A DNA stretch of 64,000 nt from Streptomyces sp. LBL (GTDB lineage: Bacteria > Actinomycetota > Actinomycetes > Streptomycetales > Streptomycetaceae): NCBI RefSeq assembly GCF_029893585.1, contig NZ_JARXYX010000024.1, positions 83,875-147,874 on the forward strand. The letters are read 5' to 3'. The notes below the pieces were generated by a model that was not told the DNA's origin, ran no database searches, and worked only from the letters and a program-made list of their open reading frames with translations. This document shows positions 45,801 through 53,832 of this stretch, in pieces (position 1 is the first letter of the stretch; the number at the start of each line of letters is the position of its first letter). Made by a program: the position numbers and the translations under genes.

Positions 45801-46475
45801 GCCGTTCAGCGCGAGCCGCCCGGCTGCCCGTACGTTGGTGGCGCCCGCGCTGATGATCTGCGCGACCTGCGTCCGTTCGTCCTGCTCACGCTGCGCGTAC
45901 TGCGTCGTGTTGAGGAACGTCCTGACGTCCTCAGCCGATCCTGCCAGCGCTGCCCGGCCCGCGTCTTGCACATTGGGGCCACCGGTGTCGATGACCTGGG
46001 CGGCCAGGACCCGATTGTCCTGCTCCATGGCATCTTCCCAGCCGTCGTCCAGGAAGTCGTGCAGTCCGTCCGGGGTACCTGCGAGCGCTGTACGTGCGGC
46101 GGCCAGCAACTCGGGGCCGCCCACCGAGGCGAACTGGGCGGCACTCACCCGCTCGTCCTCGAAGGACAGGTCGTCTGCGACCGCCAGGAACGCCTGCACG
46201 TCTGCGTCACTGCCGGTCAGCGCCGCCTCGGCGGCCGCCTTGACGCCAGGGCCGCCCTCTCTCCAGTAATCGACCACCAGATCGCGGTCACCCGCGGTCA
46301 CCGTCGCCGCGGCTACAGCGGCCGAAGGCACGGTGGCCAGAAGCTCACCGCCCACCGCGGGCGTGGGACCGAGGAGGCCGACAGCGAGGAGCAGAGAAAG
46401 CAGACCTAAGGCCGTTCTGTGTCTCGCACGGGACGATTTACCACCTATATCAGACTCGTTAATTATTCGATGCAC
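42828..46475 (-). CDS. Exported ALF-repeat polymorphic toxin with PD-(D/E)xK-like C-terminal domain
   Basis: A 1215-aa protein starting with GTG at 46475. The signal peptide is TALGLLSLLLAVGLLG. Residues ~55-240 hold four ALF-type repeats (for example GGPELLAAARTALAG..LHDFL and GGPNVQDAGRAALAG..VRTFL). Residues ~250-560 are an Ala-rich coiled coil with recurring AAxAAxxA heptads. Residues ~610-760 contain four more ALF repeats, followed by a second coil to ~990. Residues ~1000-1100 are Cys-rich with a hydrophobic stretch. The C-terminal domain has NPVTGNIITDIDLFENG followed by VMWEVKTA, an Asp...ExK arrangement typical of restriction-endonuclease-fold toxins. A coupled immunity gene follows. 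The DNase/RNase activity is inferred, not shown. Confidence 0.85.
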   Translation of the reverse strand: MHRIINESDIGGKSSRARHRTALGLLSLLLAVGLLGPTPAVGGELLATVPSAAVAAATVTAGDRDLVVDYWREGGPGVKAAAEAALTGSDADVQAFLAVADDLSFEDERVSAAQFASVGGPELLAAARTALAGTPDGLHDFLDDGWEDAMEQDNRVLAAQVIDTGGPNVQDAGRAALAGSAEDVRTFLNTTQYAQREQDERTQVAQIISAGATNVRAAGRLALNGNAEDITEFLQVGQFVALAKDQEHATVAQLAQQAKEAGKQAAKETTAAKTESAKAVKASQLAKEAALEAASEAEAAKDDTDKAARAAKRAATAASQAAASAQKAIDAANAANNSARVAASAASQAAAAAAGASQAASRARNAAADAAVDAGNAAAARKAAEDARSAAKGADLAADAADQAAVAADAAGDAASSAASAGANANAAANAAIEAGNYAGQSSAAAAEARAAAAAAKRHAVEANRAAGAAEALARKAATAARDARDAAKSAATHAKNAAAAADDAAEHAGEAAQAATRSTAHANAATDAANAATAAVTKAQGIYTIAREIEAAELLGRRNAGIELAKDDKEAYDALTAAQDEREKAAQDREAERNRLVAEAGKAGTDLAAVADQGRALAVLVMKNGTAWGRAAAEAALGGPDEVVLDYLRNGWRTAEQQDERSYVERLAEESEDKAVRDAAETALDGDAVAISAFVDNGQYQVAAESMRVAIAQTVSGAGPVLTEAGRAALATGDPKKFSEFLLTTQNTARTEDERVRAAQLVDSGTPEVKSAARIALEGSPQALHAFIVSGQYKAQRKDYLTATHVAQIQKMISDAQKIAATAQQNAETAQKVAATARNAADKAKEWAQKADDSAKKAQDYAKQADQYAKDAEESASKAAASAKTARDAANRADVSASRAAKSAADATLSSEVAQASASHAAYYADEARKSAVAAGKDADAALQAATEAFTAAVTKRREEEEARRKAAVAAKEAAVKNGMTPAEIYRCEQALVPCEPATFARWCQQSEIMCGILHDGKEFGDAMEQLWNGEKELLGISSFEKCLRNKDFNSCKGVAVDAVLSGKLKALDRVYDELKLLKRGCKVVGATSFLLTTSFAAAASGAPGCLEGKEDYKVYNPVTGNIITDIDLFENGVMWEVKTAIYAESDWLDKHVSLKLANYLDCRKVLPGYENAPIGFRFTRSGMDPRFRAALQSRFEQLRRDHPDLDLRLEIAD

Positions 46476-46818
46476 TGGCTACCCATCTCGCTTATCGACG
46501 CCTGCAGGGCTGTCGAACATCGGAGGGGTGAGCATAACTTCCGTGCCCGCGGCGAGTGAATAGGATATTCGGCCGACCGCAAGCGATCCGACTTGTCCGA
46601 TCTTCCTCCATTTTGCCATTATTTACCATTGCTTTTCCTTTTCATTAAGAACCTTCCTGCATGGATTAATCATCCACCCAACCTGCGTGTGTGGCGCGGA
46701 GGTTGGGTGTTGCTCATGGGTAATTGTGAGGTTACGGTGTGGATGATCTCTACGAACCAAACACTTAACGGGGGCGGCATCCCGGAAATAAGGCTGTCGC
46801 GTCCGAAAGGAGCCTGCG
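46476..46818. promoter_or_regulatory. AT-rich divergent promoter region with a 10-bp inverted repeat
   Basis: This 343-base gap between the toxin gene and the plus-strand secreted-protein gene is markedly richer in A/T than its surroundings (for example around 46600-46660). A 10-bp inverted repeat, CACCCAACCT (46675-46684) and AGGTTGGGTG (46700-46709), lies in the centre-right part. I see no gene here. Low GC suggests acquired DNA or a xenogeneic-silencer-type control region. Confidence 0.55.
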
Positions 46819-47322
46819 GTGTTTCTCCGCGCCCGAATTCTTCTTGTTTCCGGAGTCTTTAGTGCTCTCGGCGCGATTATCGGAATCCCTCTTGCTGCTG
46901 CCGATGATTCTCCCCCCGAGGCTACCGACGTCCCGCCCGTCGCGGTGGAGCAATTCGACTACCCCGGCGCCGCCGACATCCTGACGACCCAGGGCATCCG
47001 GCTCAAGAAAGGCGACGGACACGTCCTGCTGGTGGACTGCGACAGCACGAGTGACCAGATCAAGGTGTACACGGTCAAGGACGACGTGGTCGGCCGGAAG
47101 GCCAACTACTGCTTCCGGGCCACCACTCCGAGCGGCTACCTGACGCTCGAACTACCGCGCGTCTTCGCGCTGGAGACCGGCCAGCACCCCATCAGTGCCG
47201 ACCTCACCGCCAACGGTGAGACCACCACCGTCAAGGTCGAAGAAGGCGGCTTCGAGAGCGTGGGCGAGGGGACCGTGGGCGGGCCCCGCTCCGTGCTGGT
47301 CGAAATCCGTGTCACGGGCTGA
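46819..47322 (+). CDS. Secreted protein of unknown function, divergent from the ALF toxin
   Basis: A 167-aa protein with a signal peptide (VSGVFSALGAIIGIPLAAA, cleavage near AAADDSPP). The mature part is a beta-rich domain with two Cys (LLVDCDSTSD and NYCFRATT) and segments such as GIRLKKGDGHVLLVDC. I know no named family. The start is GTG at 46819 with GGAG 8-11 bases upstream. It precedes a trypsin-like gene on the same strand, so the two may be expressed together. Confidence 0.72.
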   Translation: MFLRARILLVSGVFSALGAIIGIPLAAADDSPPEATDVPPVAVEQFDYPGAADILTTQGIRLKKGDGHVLLVDCDSTSDQIKVYTVKDDVVGRKANYCFRATTPSGYLTLELPRVFALETGQHPISADLTANGETTTVKVEEGGFESVGEGTVGGPRSVLVEIRVTG

Positions 47323-47490
47323 CCCCACCATGTCCAGCGAGAAGAGGTTCCACTTCGCCGTGCCACCGCCTCGGCCCTGTCCAGCGTGTCCCGGTAGCCC
47401 TCATCGCGGCCGAAGCGATTTCCACCGTCCCGACCCATGCCACCACGTGTCTCGGCACGCTGTTTGCTACTTATAGGAAGCGAAAGATCA

Positions 47491-49134
47491 GTGTCTATCA
47501 GACCTTCCCGCCGAGCGCGGGCCAAGGCGCTGCTGGCCTCAGTTGCCGTGGTCAGTGCGCTCACCACCACCCCAGCGCAGGCGACTGGCGGCGATCCGGT
47601 CACGAACACCAGTTACGCATTCACTGTGAAGCTCGACATCGGCGGCAAGCGCGCCTGCACGGGCACCCTGCTGAACAACCAGTGGGTGATCACCGCGTCG
47701 AGCTGCTTCGCGGACGACCCCACACAGCCGACGGCACTGGCCGCAGGCGCGCCCAAACTGAAGACCACGGCGGTCATCGGCCGCACCAACCTGACCGGGA
47801 CCGCCGGGCAGGTCCGTAACGTGGTTGACCTCGTACCCCACCCGGAGCGGGATGTAGTGGTGGGCAAGCTTGCCAGTCCCGTACAGACCATCGGCTGGCT
47901 CCATCCGGCCACCACCGCTCCCACCGCGGGCGAGGCACTGCTCGGAGCGGGCTACGGCCGGACCAAGGACACCTGGGTGCCCGACCAACTGCACCAGGCG
48001 TCCTTCACCTCCACCCAGGTTCAAGACGGTCTGATCAGTATCGACGGCACTCCCGTGTGCCAGGGGGACAGCGGCGCGCCGGTCTTCCGCCAAGTGGACG
48101 GCCGTACCGAGCTGGTCGCCGTCACCACCGCATCCTGGCAGGGCGGCTGCCTGGGCGAAAAAGAGACCAGGACCGGTGCCGTAGCGGCGCGCGTCGACGA
48201 CATCCGCACCTGGATCCGACAAGCCACCGCCTCCACTCTCAACCCGTGGAAGACTCAGGCACTGACTCTCACCAGTAGCGGCTTGTACCACGCGATGCGG
48301 GACAGCAACGGTGACTGGACCGGCTTCGGCGATGTGCAGAAGGCAGCAGGAACCATTCAGAGCATCTCCTACACAGCCGACGCCGGAGTCCGCGACATCA
48401 ACTATGTCTTCGCCGTTGGTGGCGACGGGCACGTCTACGAAGCCAGCCGACGTCCCACCGGCGGTTGGGCCGCCTTCACCGATCTGACGGCCGCGCTGGG
48501 CGACAAGGCCGGCCTCACCGAGGTGGCGGTAACCTCGACCGGCAACGGCTTGGCCTTGATCGGCCTGGCTGGCGACCGGATCTACCACGCCATTCAGAAC
48601 GAGGACCTCACCTGGACCAAGTGGGGTGACGTCTCCAACCAGCTCGGTGTCCTGACAGGCGCCCGCCAGGTTACCGTCGCCCAGACCTCCGGCGGCCAGA
48701 CCCATGTCGGCGTGGTCGCCGGCACCAAGGCCTACCACGCGGTCCGGGCATCCGACGGCACCTGGACCGACTGGGGACACATCAACCAGGAAGCCATCAC
48801 TCCAGGAGCAGCAAACGGCATGGCCTTCGCCGGAATCGGCGGGGACCTGCAGGTCGTCCTGACCAACGCCACGGGCGGCGCCCGGCACGGAATTCGCGCG
48901 TCGGACGGAAGCTGGAGCGCATTCGGCAGCCTGACGAGCCGACTGGGCTCCGAAACCATGACGAACGTCAGTGCCGCCGCAGTGGACGGGGAACTCCAGA
49001 CCGCAGTAGTCACCAATACCGGGCGCATCCGGCACACCCTCCGCCACGCCGACGGCAAGTGGGACGCCACCGAACAGCTCACCGGCTACCCCGGTACACC
49101 CAGCCTCGTCTCGCTCACCGGCAGCCTGAGCTGA
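47491..49134 (+). CDS. Trypsin-like secreted (pseudo)protease with six-repeat propeller C-terminus
   Basis: A 547-aa exported protein. Signal peptide RRARAKALLASVAVVSALTTTPAQA. The S1 fold follows: Ser site GTPVCQGDSGAPVF and Asp site HPERDVVVGKL are present, but the position of the catalytic His reads WVITASSCF, where TAAHC is expected, so His is replaced by Ser. The C-terminal ~290 residues contain six ~47-aa repeats of the pattern (I/L)YHA(M/I/V)R..DG.W..(F/W)G.(V/L), for example GLYHAMRDSNGDWTGFGDV and KAYHAVRASDGTWTDWGHI, suggesting a tectonin-like six-bladed propeller that binds a surface or glycan. The start is GTG at 47491. Confidence 0.82.
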   Translation: MSIRPSRRARAKALLASVAVVSALTTTPAQATGGDPVTNTSYAFTVKLDIGGKRACTGTLLNNQWVITASSCFADDPTQPTALAAGAPKLKTTAVIGRTNLTGTAGQVRNVVDLVPHPERDVVVGKLASPVQTIGWLHPATTAPTAGEALLGAGYGRTKDTWVPDQLHQASFTSTQVQDGLISIDGTPVCQGDSGAPVFRQVDGRTELVAVTTASWQGGCLGEKETRTGAVAARVDDIRTWIRQATASTLNPWKTQALTLTSSGLYHAMRDSNGDWTGFGDVQKAAGTIQSISYTADAGVRDINYVFAVGGDGHVYEASRRPTGGWAAFTDLTAALGDKAGLTEVAVTSTGNGLALIGLAGDRIYHAIQNEDLTWTKWGDVSNQLGVLTGARQVTVAQTSGGQTHVGVVAGTKAYHAVRASDGTWTDWGHINQEAITPGAANGMAFAGIGGDLQVVLTNATGGARHGIRASDGSWSAFGSLTSRLGSETMTNVSAAAVDGELQTAVVTNTGRIRHTLRHADGKWDATEQLTGYPGTPSLVSLTGSLS

Positions 49135-49400
49135 TCCTGACTGCGCTGTCGGACTGCTGAACAAGCCCAGCGCCAGGACGAAGCAGACCAACGCGCGGGC
49201 CGGCAGAAGCCCGCGGGCGGCGCTCGGCCGTTCCGGTCAACTCGAGTACCTCGTCGACCGCTTCGGAGGCGATCTCCTCAGTGAGTACGTCGAGCCGGAT
49301 CCGGTCGCCGAACTGCGGCTCCAACCGCCTTCGAGGGCTTCGAGGGGATACCGGACGGACCGCCGTCGTGACGGTTGAGGCAGCAGCGATGGCAGACTGA
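49135..49400 (-). pseudogene. IS4-family transposase N-terminal remnant
   Basis: Minus-strand frames give RRRLEPQFGDRIRLDVLTEE, then ASEAVDEVLELTGTAERR and, in a shifted frame, LLPARALVCFVLALGLFSS. This is the conserved N-terminal domain of IS4-type transposases of streptomycetes, disrupted by a frameshift and cut before the DDE domain. The interval 49135-49604 contains this remnant and an inverted repeat, nothing else I can support. Confidence 0.75.
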
Positions 49401-49405
49401 GCGCC

Positions 49406-49470
49406 CAACGGGGCTCCCTCGCAGACAGTCGGATTTTGGTCGATCTTCTGTCCTACCGGGAGCCCCGTTG
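49406..49470. repeat. 13-bp inverted repeat next to the IS4 remnant
   Basis: CAACGGGGCTCCC (49406-49418) and GGGAGCCCCGTTG (49458-49470) are perfect complements separated by 39 bases. They could be the two terminal inverted repeats of collapsed IS copies, or a foldback end. Confidence 0.65.
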
Positions 49471-49604
49471 CCATATCCCGAGATCGCCTGGCGCGTCATC
49501 AGATGGTGGCGGATCTCCCCCTGCATCCCATTGGCCCACTCATCCAGAACAGCAGCCAGTACAACGTCTACCTGCACTGATGCACTAAATCACCGACATT
49601 GTCC

Positions 49605-52600
49605 CTAGCTGGGCAATCCGGGCGGTGTCTTCGCCGGGCTGTCCTCCAGTGCCTCCAGCGCCAGCCGTACCGCCTCGTCCAGCTGCACGTCCCGGCCCGC
49701 CGCGTAGTCCTGCGGCCGCTGTACGACCTCCACGTCCGGGTCGACGCCGTGGTTCTCCACGCCCCACTCGTAGCCCTCCAGCCAGAAGGCGTACTTCGGC
49801 TGCGTGATCAGCGTGCCGTCGACCAACCGGTACCGGCTGTCGATCCCGACCACCCCGCCCCACGTCCGTACACCGACCACCGGCCCGATCCCCAGCGCCT
49901 TGATCGCCGCGTTGACGATGTCCCCGTCGGAGCCGGAGAACTCGTTGGCGACGGCGACGACCGGCCCGCGGGGCGCGTCCTGCGGGTAGCTGTACGGCCG
50001 CATCCCGCGCGGCACCGCCCAGCCGACGATCCGCCGGGCCAGTTTCTCGACGACGAGCTGGGAGGTGTGCCCGCCCCGGTTCTCGCGGACGTCGACGACC
50101 AGGCCCTCCCGGGCGACCTCGACGCGCAGGTCACGGTGGATCTGGGCCCAGCCGGGCGCCTGCATGTCGGGCACGTGCAGATAGCCGAGCCGGCCGCCGG
50201 ACTTCTCGTGCACATACGCCCGCCGGTCCGCGACCCACGCGTGGTAGCGCAGGGGTTCCTCGTCGTCGACCGGGACGACGACCGCGTGCCGTACCTCGCC
50301 GCCGCCGGACGGTGAGATCGTCAGCTCGACCGGCTTGCCCGCCGTACCCATGAGGAGTGGGGCGGGCCCGGTGACCGGGTCGACCGGCACTCCGCCCACC
50401 GCGACGATCGCGTCCCCGGCGCGCACCGCGACGCCGGGGGCGGCGAGCGGGGAGCGGGCCTCGGGATCGGAGGTCTCGGTCGGCAGGATGCGGTCGATGC
50501 GCCACCGCGCCGATCCTTGAGGGCCGTCCTCGTGGCGGGAGACGTCCGCGCCGAGGAGCCCCTGACCGGGCCCGTGGCCGTGACCGCCGCGCGGCATGAC
50601 GTAGGCGTGCGAGGTGCCGAGTTCACCCTGGACCTCCCAGAGCAGGTCGACGAGGTCGTCGTGGGTGGCGACCCGGTCCACCACGGGCCGGTAGCGGTCG
50701 AGGACGCCGGTCCAGTCGACGCCGTTCATGTCCGCGCGCCAGAAGTGGTCGCGCATGATGCGGCCGGTCTCCTCGTACATCTGCCGCCACTCGGCAGCGG
50801 GGTCGACCAGCTGCCGGACCCGGGAGAGGTCGACGGTGATGTTGGAGTCGCTGTCGTCGTCGCTGGAGGCCCGCCGGTCACTGGGGACGACCTTCAGCCG
50901 CCCGTCGGTCCACAAAAGGACCCGTTTGCCGTCGCCGCTGACCGCGAAGTGGTCGGCGTCGGTGGCGAGATGCTCGATGCGCTGCTGGGCGAGGTCGTAG
51001 CGCTCCAGCTCGGTCTTCGGGTCCGGGTCGTCCGGCGTGGCCCGGGAGGAGCCGAGGACGCCCTGGACCGGGTGCCGCAGCCACAGCACACCGTCCTTCG
51101 CGGCCCGCAGGTTGGAGTAGCGGGCGGCCTCGACGGGGAACGGCACGATCCGGTCGGCGAGGCCCTCCAGGTCGATCCGGGTGGTCGGGGTGCCCTCGCT
51201 GTCGGGGATCTCGTCCTTGTCCGGCGCCTCGAAGGGACGGCCGTGCCGCTGCGGGCCGAACGGCGAGGGCGTGGTCGCGGCCAGGGTGATCAGGTGCGGG
51301 CGGTCGCCGACCACGAAGGCGAGGTCGAAGACGTGTTCGTCGTAGACCGGGTCGAAGGAGCGGTTGGACAGGAAGGCGAGGTGCTTGCCGTCGAGGGTGA
51401 ACGCGGGCGCGTAGTCCTGGAAGCGCAGCGGGGTCGCCTCGGTGACCGACAGGTCGGTGGTGTTGGCGAGCCGCAGCTGACGCAGGGGGCGCGGGCCGGG
51501 GTGCGACCAGGCGAGCCAGGCGGAGTCGGGCGAGAAGACGAGGCCGGAGACGTCGCCGTCCTCGCTGCGGTCGACCTCGCGGACCTCGCCGGTCTCCCGT
51601 TCGACGAGCAGCACACGTCCGTCGTGCGCGGCGACCGCGGCCCGGCTGCCGTCGGGGGCCATCGCGAGTCCGAGGACGCGGCCGAGCTGTCCGGCGGCGA
51701 GGCGGCGCGGGGTGGCGCCGGGGGCGAGGCCGGTGGCGGGCGCGAACTCCAGGGCGTCGTCGCCCTCCGCGTCCGTCACCCACACCACCCATTCCTCGCC
51801 GTCCGCGCGGAAGGTGCGCGGCAGCCGGGCCCGTACGCCGGGTTCGGCGGCGAGCGCGCGGGTGGGTCCGGACCGGTGGGTGACCCAGTGCACGGCGCCG
51901 CGGACGCTGATGGCGCTGCCGCGGGCGGTGTGGTCGGGGGCGCCGCAGCCGAACCAGCGGGCGGCGTTCACCGGGAACGGCTGCCGGTCGACACGCTGAC
52001 CGCCGAGCCGTACCTCCAGCCGGCGCGGCTCTGCGCCGTCCAGGTCGTCCAGGATCCACAGCTCGCCGGCGCTGACGTACACGACCCGAGTGCCGTCACC
52101 GGCCGCGTGCCGGGCGTAGAAACCGTCGAGGGGGGTGTGCCGGCGCAGGTCGGAGCCGTCGGCGAGGGAGGAGTACAGGGCGCCGACGCCTTCATGGTCG
52201 GACAGGAAGGCGATCCGGTCCCCCACCCACAGCGGGTATTCGAGGTTCCCGTCCAGCTCTTCGTGCAGCCGTACGAACTCCCCGTCGCCGGCGCGGTCGA
52301 TCCACAGCTTGCCCGCCGTGCCGCCCCGGTAGCGCTTCCACCAGGCCGCCTCGCGTCCCATGGGCGAGGACACCACGACCGTGCCCGAGTCCGAGTGGGC
52401 GACGTCGCCGACGAGGCCGTACGGCAGCCGGGTGGCCGGTCCGCCGTCGAGCGGGACGGCGTGCGCCCACTTGCGGCGCAGGCTCGCCTGGCCGTGCGTG
52501 GTGATCGCCAGGACCTGCCCTTCGGGGGTCCAGCCGCGGACCTGGGTCTGCGCGCTGCCCCAGTGGGTGAGGCGTACGGCGGGGCCGCCGTCGACCGGGG

Positions 52601-52832
52601 CGATGTGCACCTCGGGGGCGCCGTCGCGGGTGGAGGTCCAGGCGACGGTCGTGCCGTCGGGCGAGATACGGGGGTGGGTCACCGGCACGTTGTCGGCGCT
52701 CACCCGCCAGGCCCTGCCGCCGTCGAGCGGGGCGAGCCACACGTCGTCCTCGGCGGTGAAGGCGACCAATTCGCCGTGCGGATGCGGATACCGGAAATAC
52801 GCAGGAGAACCCGACGTCGCTGGCTGTGTCAC
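49605..52832 (-). CDS. Tricorn protease (S41-family)
   Basis: A 1075-aa cytosolic protease that degrades proteasome or Clp peptide products. The N-terminal six- and seven-bladed propellers appear as recurring SPDG/GDG blades (HPRISPDGTTVAWTS, MAPDGSRAAVAAHDG, FSPDSAWLAWSH). A C1 helical segment, a PDZ domain (AGDAIVAVGGVPVDP) and the C2 catalytic domain follow. Catalytic residues by family comparison: His in GTSHAYV, nucleophile Ser in NEFSGSDGD, and an acidic residue in WGVENHGVDPD. The start is GTG at 52832 with AGGGTGATCGG upstream. S. coelicolor carries tricorn at the corresponding core position. The 241 bases to the right hold no gene that I see. Confidence 0.95.
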   Translation of the reverse strand: MTQPATSGSPAYFRYPHPHGELVAFTAEDDVWLAPLDGGRAWRVSADNVPVTHPRISPDGTTVAWTSTRDGAPEVHIAPVDGGPAVRLTHWGSAQTQVRGWTPEGQVLAITTHGQASLRRKWAHAVPLDGGPATRLPYGLVGDVAHSDSGTVVVSSPMGREAAWWKRYRGGTAGKLWIDRAGDGEFVRLHEELDGNLEYPLWVGDRIAFLSDHEGVGALYSSLADGSDLRRHTPLDGFYARHAAGDGTRVVYVSAGELWILDDLDGAEPRRLEVRLGGQRVDRQPFPVNAARWFGCGAPDHTARGSAISVRGAVHWVTHRSGPTRALAAEPGVRARLPRTFRADGEEWVVWVTDAEGDDALEFAPATGLAPGATPRRLAAGQLGRVLGLAMAPDGSRAAVAAHDGRVLLVERETGEVREVDRSEDGDVSGLVFSPDSAWLAWSHPGPRPLRQLRLANTTDLSVTEATPLRFQDYAPAFTLDGKHLAFLSNRSFDPVYDEHVFDLAFVVGDRPHLITLAATTPSPFGPQRHGRPFEAPDKDEIPDSEGTPTTRIDLEGLADRIVPFPVEAARYSNLRAAKDGVLWLRHPVQGVLGSSRATPDDPDPKTELERYDLAQQRIEHLATDADHFAVSGDGKRVLLWTDGRLKVVPSDRRASSDDDSDSNITVDLSRVRQLVDPAAEWRQMYEETGRIMRDHFWRADMNGVDWTGVLDRYRPVVDRVATHDDLVDLLWEVQGELGTSHAYVMPRGGHGHGPGQGLLGADVSRHEDGPQGSARWRIDRILPTETSDPEARSPLAAPGVAVRAGDAIVAVGGVPVDPVTGPAPLLMGTAGKPVELTISPSGGGEVRHAVVVPVDDEEPLRYHAWVADRRAYVHEKSGGRLGYLHVPDMQAPGWAQIHRDLRVEVAREGLVVDVRENRGGHTSQLVVEKLARRIVGWAVPRGMRPYSYPQDAPRGPVVAVANEFSGSDGDIVNAAIKALGIGPVVGVRTWGGVVGIDSRYRLVDGTLITQPKYAFWLEGYEWGVENHGVDPDVEVVQRPQDYAAGRDVQLDEAVRLALEALEDSPAKTPPGLPS

Positions 52833-53073
52833 CCGATCACCCTATGCACGCGCGCCGCCCGGGACCAGGGGTTTCGCTGACTTGGCCACCCACCTTCACC
52901 GGTGGATCACTTGCCCTCGACCGGCCGGCAGGTGGGGTCGACCTGGCACCAGACGTGCCCGAATCGTCTCAACGACCCCATGAAAGGCAGCCTGCCACCG
53001 ACCGCCCCACCACGGTAGAGCGCGTACGGCCACCCGCGCGCCACTCAGTGGCCGGTGCGGCCGGTGCGGCCGG

Positions 53074-53832
53074 TCAGGACCAGCGGCCGGTGCGGCCGAG
53101 GAGCAGCGCGGTCGCGGCCGTACCGGCGGTCGACGTACGCAGCACGGTACGGCCCAGGCGGTACGCCTTCGCGCCCGCCTCCTGGAAGAGCGCCAACTCC
53201 TCGGGGGACACGCCCCCTTCGGGGCCGACGACCAGCACGATCTCGCCGTCGGCGGGCAGTTCGGCGGTGGCGAGCGGCTCGCTGCCGTAGTCGCGGTCCT
53301 CGTGCAGTACGGCGGCGAAGTCGGCTTTGGCGAGAAGTGCCGCAACCTGCTTGGTCGTCGCCGCGTCCGCGACCTCGGGGAAACGCGCCCGGCGGGACTG
53401 CTTGCCGGCCTCGCGGGCGGTGGCCCGCCACTTGGCGAGCGCCTTCGGGCCGCGGTCGCCCTTCCACTGGGTGATGCAGCGGGCGGCGGCCCACGGCACG
53501 ATCGCGTCGACGCCGGTCTCGGTCATCGTCTCGACGGCCAACTCGCCCCGGTCACCTTTGGGGAGGGCCTGGACGACAGTGACGCGGGGCTGCTCCCGGG
53601 GTTCCTCGTGGACGCTCTCCAGGCCCGTGACGACCAGCCGGTCCTTGCCCTCGGCTGCCTTCACGACGCCCTCGATCCAGCGCCCGCGGCCGTCCGTGAG
53701 GACGACGTCCTCGCCGGCCCGCAGTCGCTTCACGGAGACCGCGTGCCGCCCCTCGGGGCCGTCGAGGACGATCTCTCCGCCGCGGAAGTCCGGGAGTTCC
53801 AGGGGATCGAGCACGAACACCGGCGCGGTCAT
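53074..53832 (-). CDS. rsmE: 16S rRNA (uracil-1498-N3)-methyltransferase RsmE
   Basis: A 252-aa SPOUT-class methyltransferase. The N-terminal PUA-like part includes EGRHAVSVKRLRAGEDVVLTDGRG. The C-terminal knot carries VLVVGPEGGVSPEEL and LGRTVLRTSTAG, the SAM-binding loops. The ATG at 53832 overlaps the stop of the upstream oxygenase gene (ATGA), so the two are coupled. Confidence 0.95.
   Translation of the reverse strand: MTAPVFVLDPLELPDFRGGEIVLDGPEGRHAVSVKRLRAGEDVVLTDGRGRWIEGVVKAAEGKDRLVVTGLESVHEEPREQPRVTVVQALPKGDRGELAVETMTETGVDAIVPWAAARCITQWKGDRGPKALAKWRATAREAGKQSRRARFPEVADAATTKQVAALLAKADFAAVLHEDRDYGSEPLATAELPADGEIVLVVGPEGGVSPEELALFQEAGAKAYRLGRTVLRTSTAGTAATALLLGRTGRWS

Noticed and set aside
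49278..49577. 99-aa minus-strand frame near the IS4 remnant
   Set aside because: It mixes frames of the transposase remnant with non-coding flanks, with no motif or ribosome-binding site.
52833..53073. Possible small gene between tricorn and rsmE
   Set aside because: Open frames here are short, have no ribosome-binding site and show no protein-like pattern.
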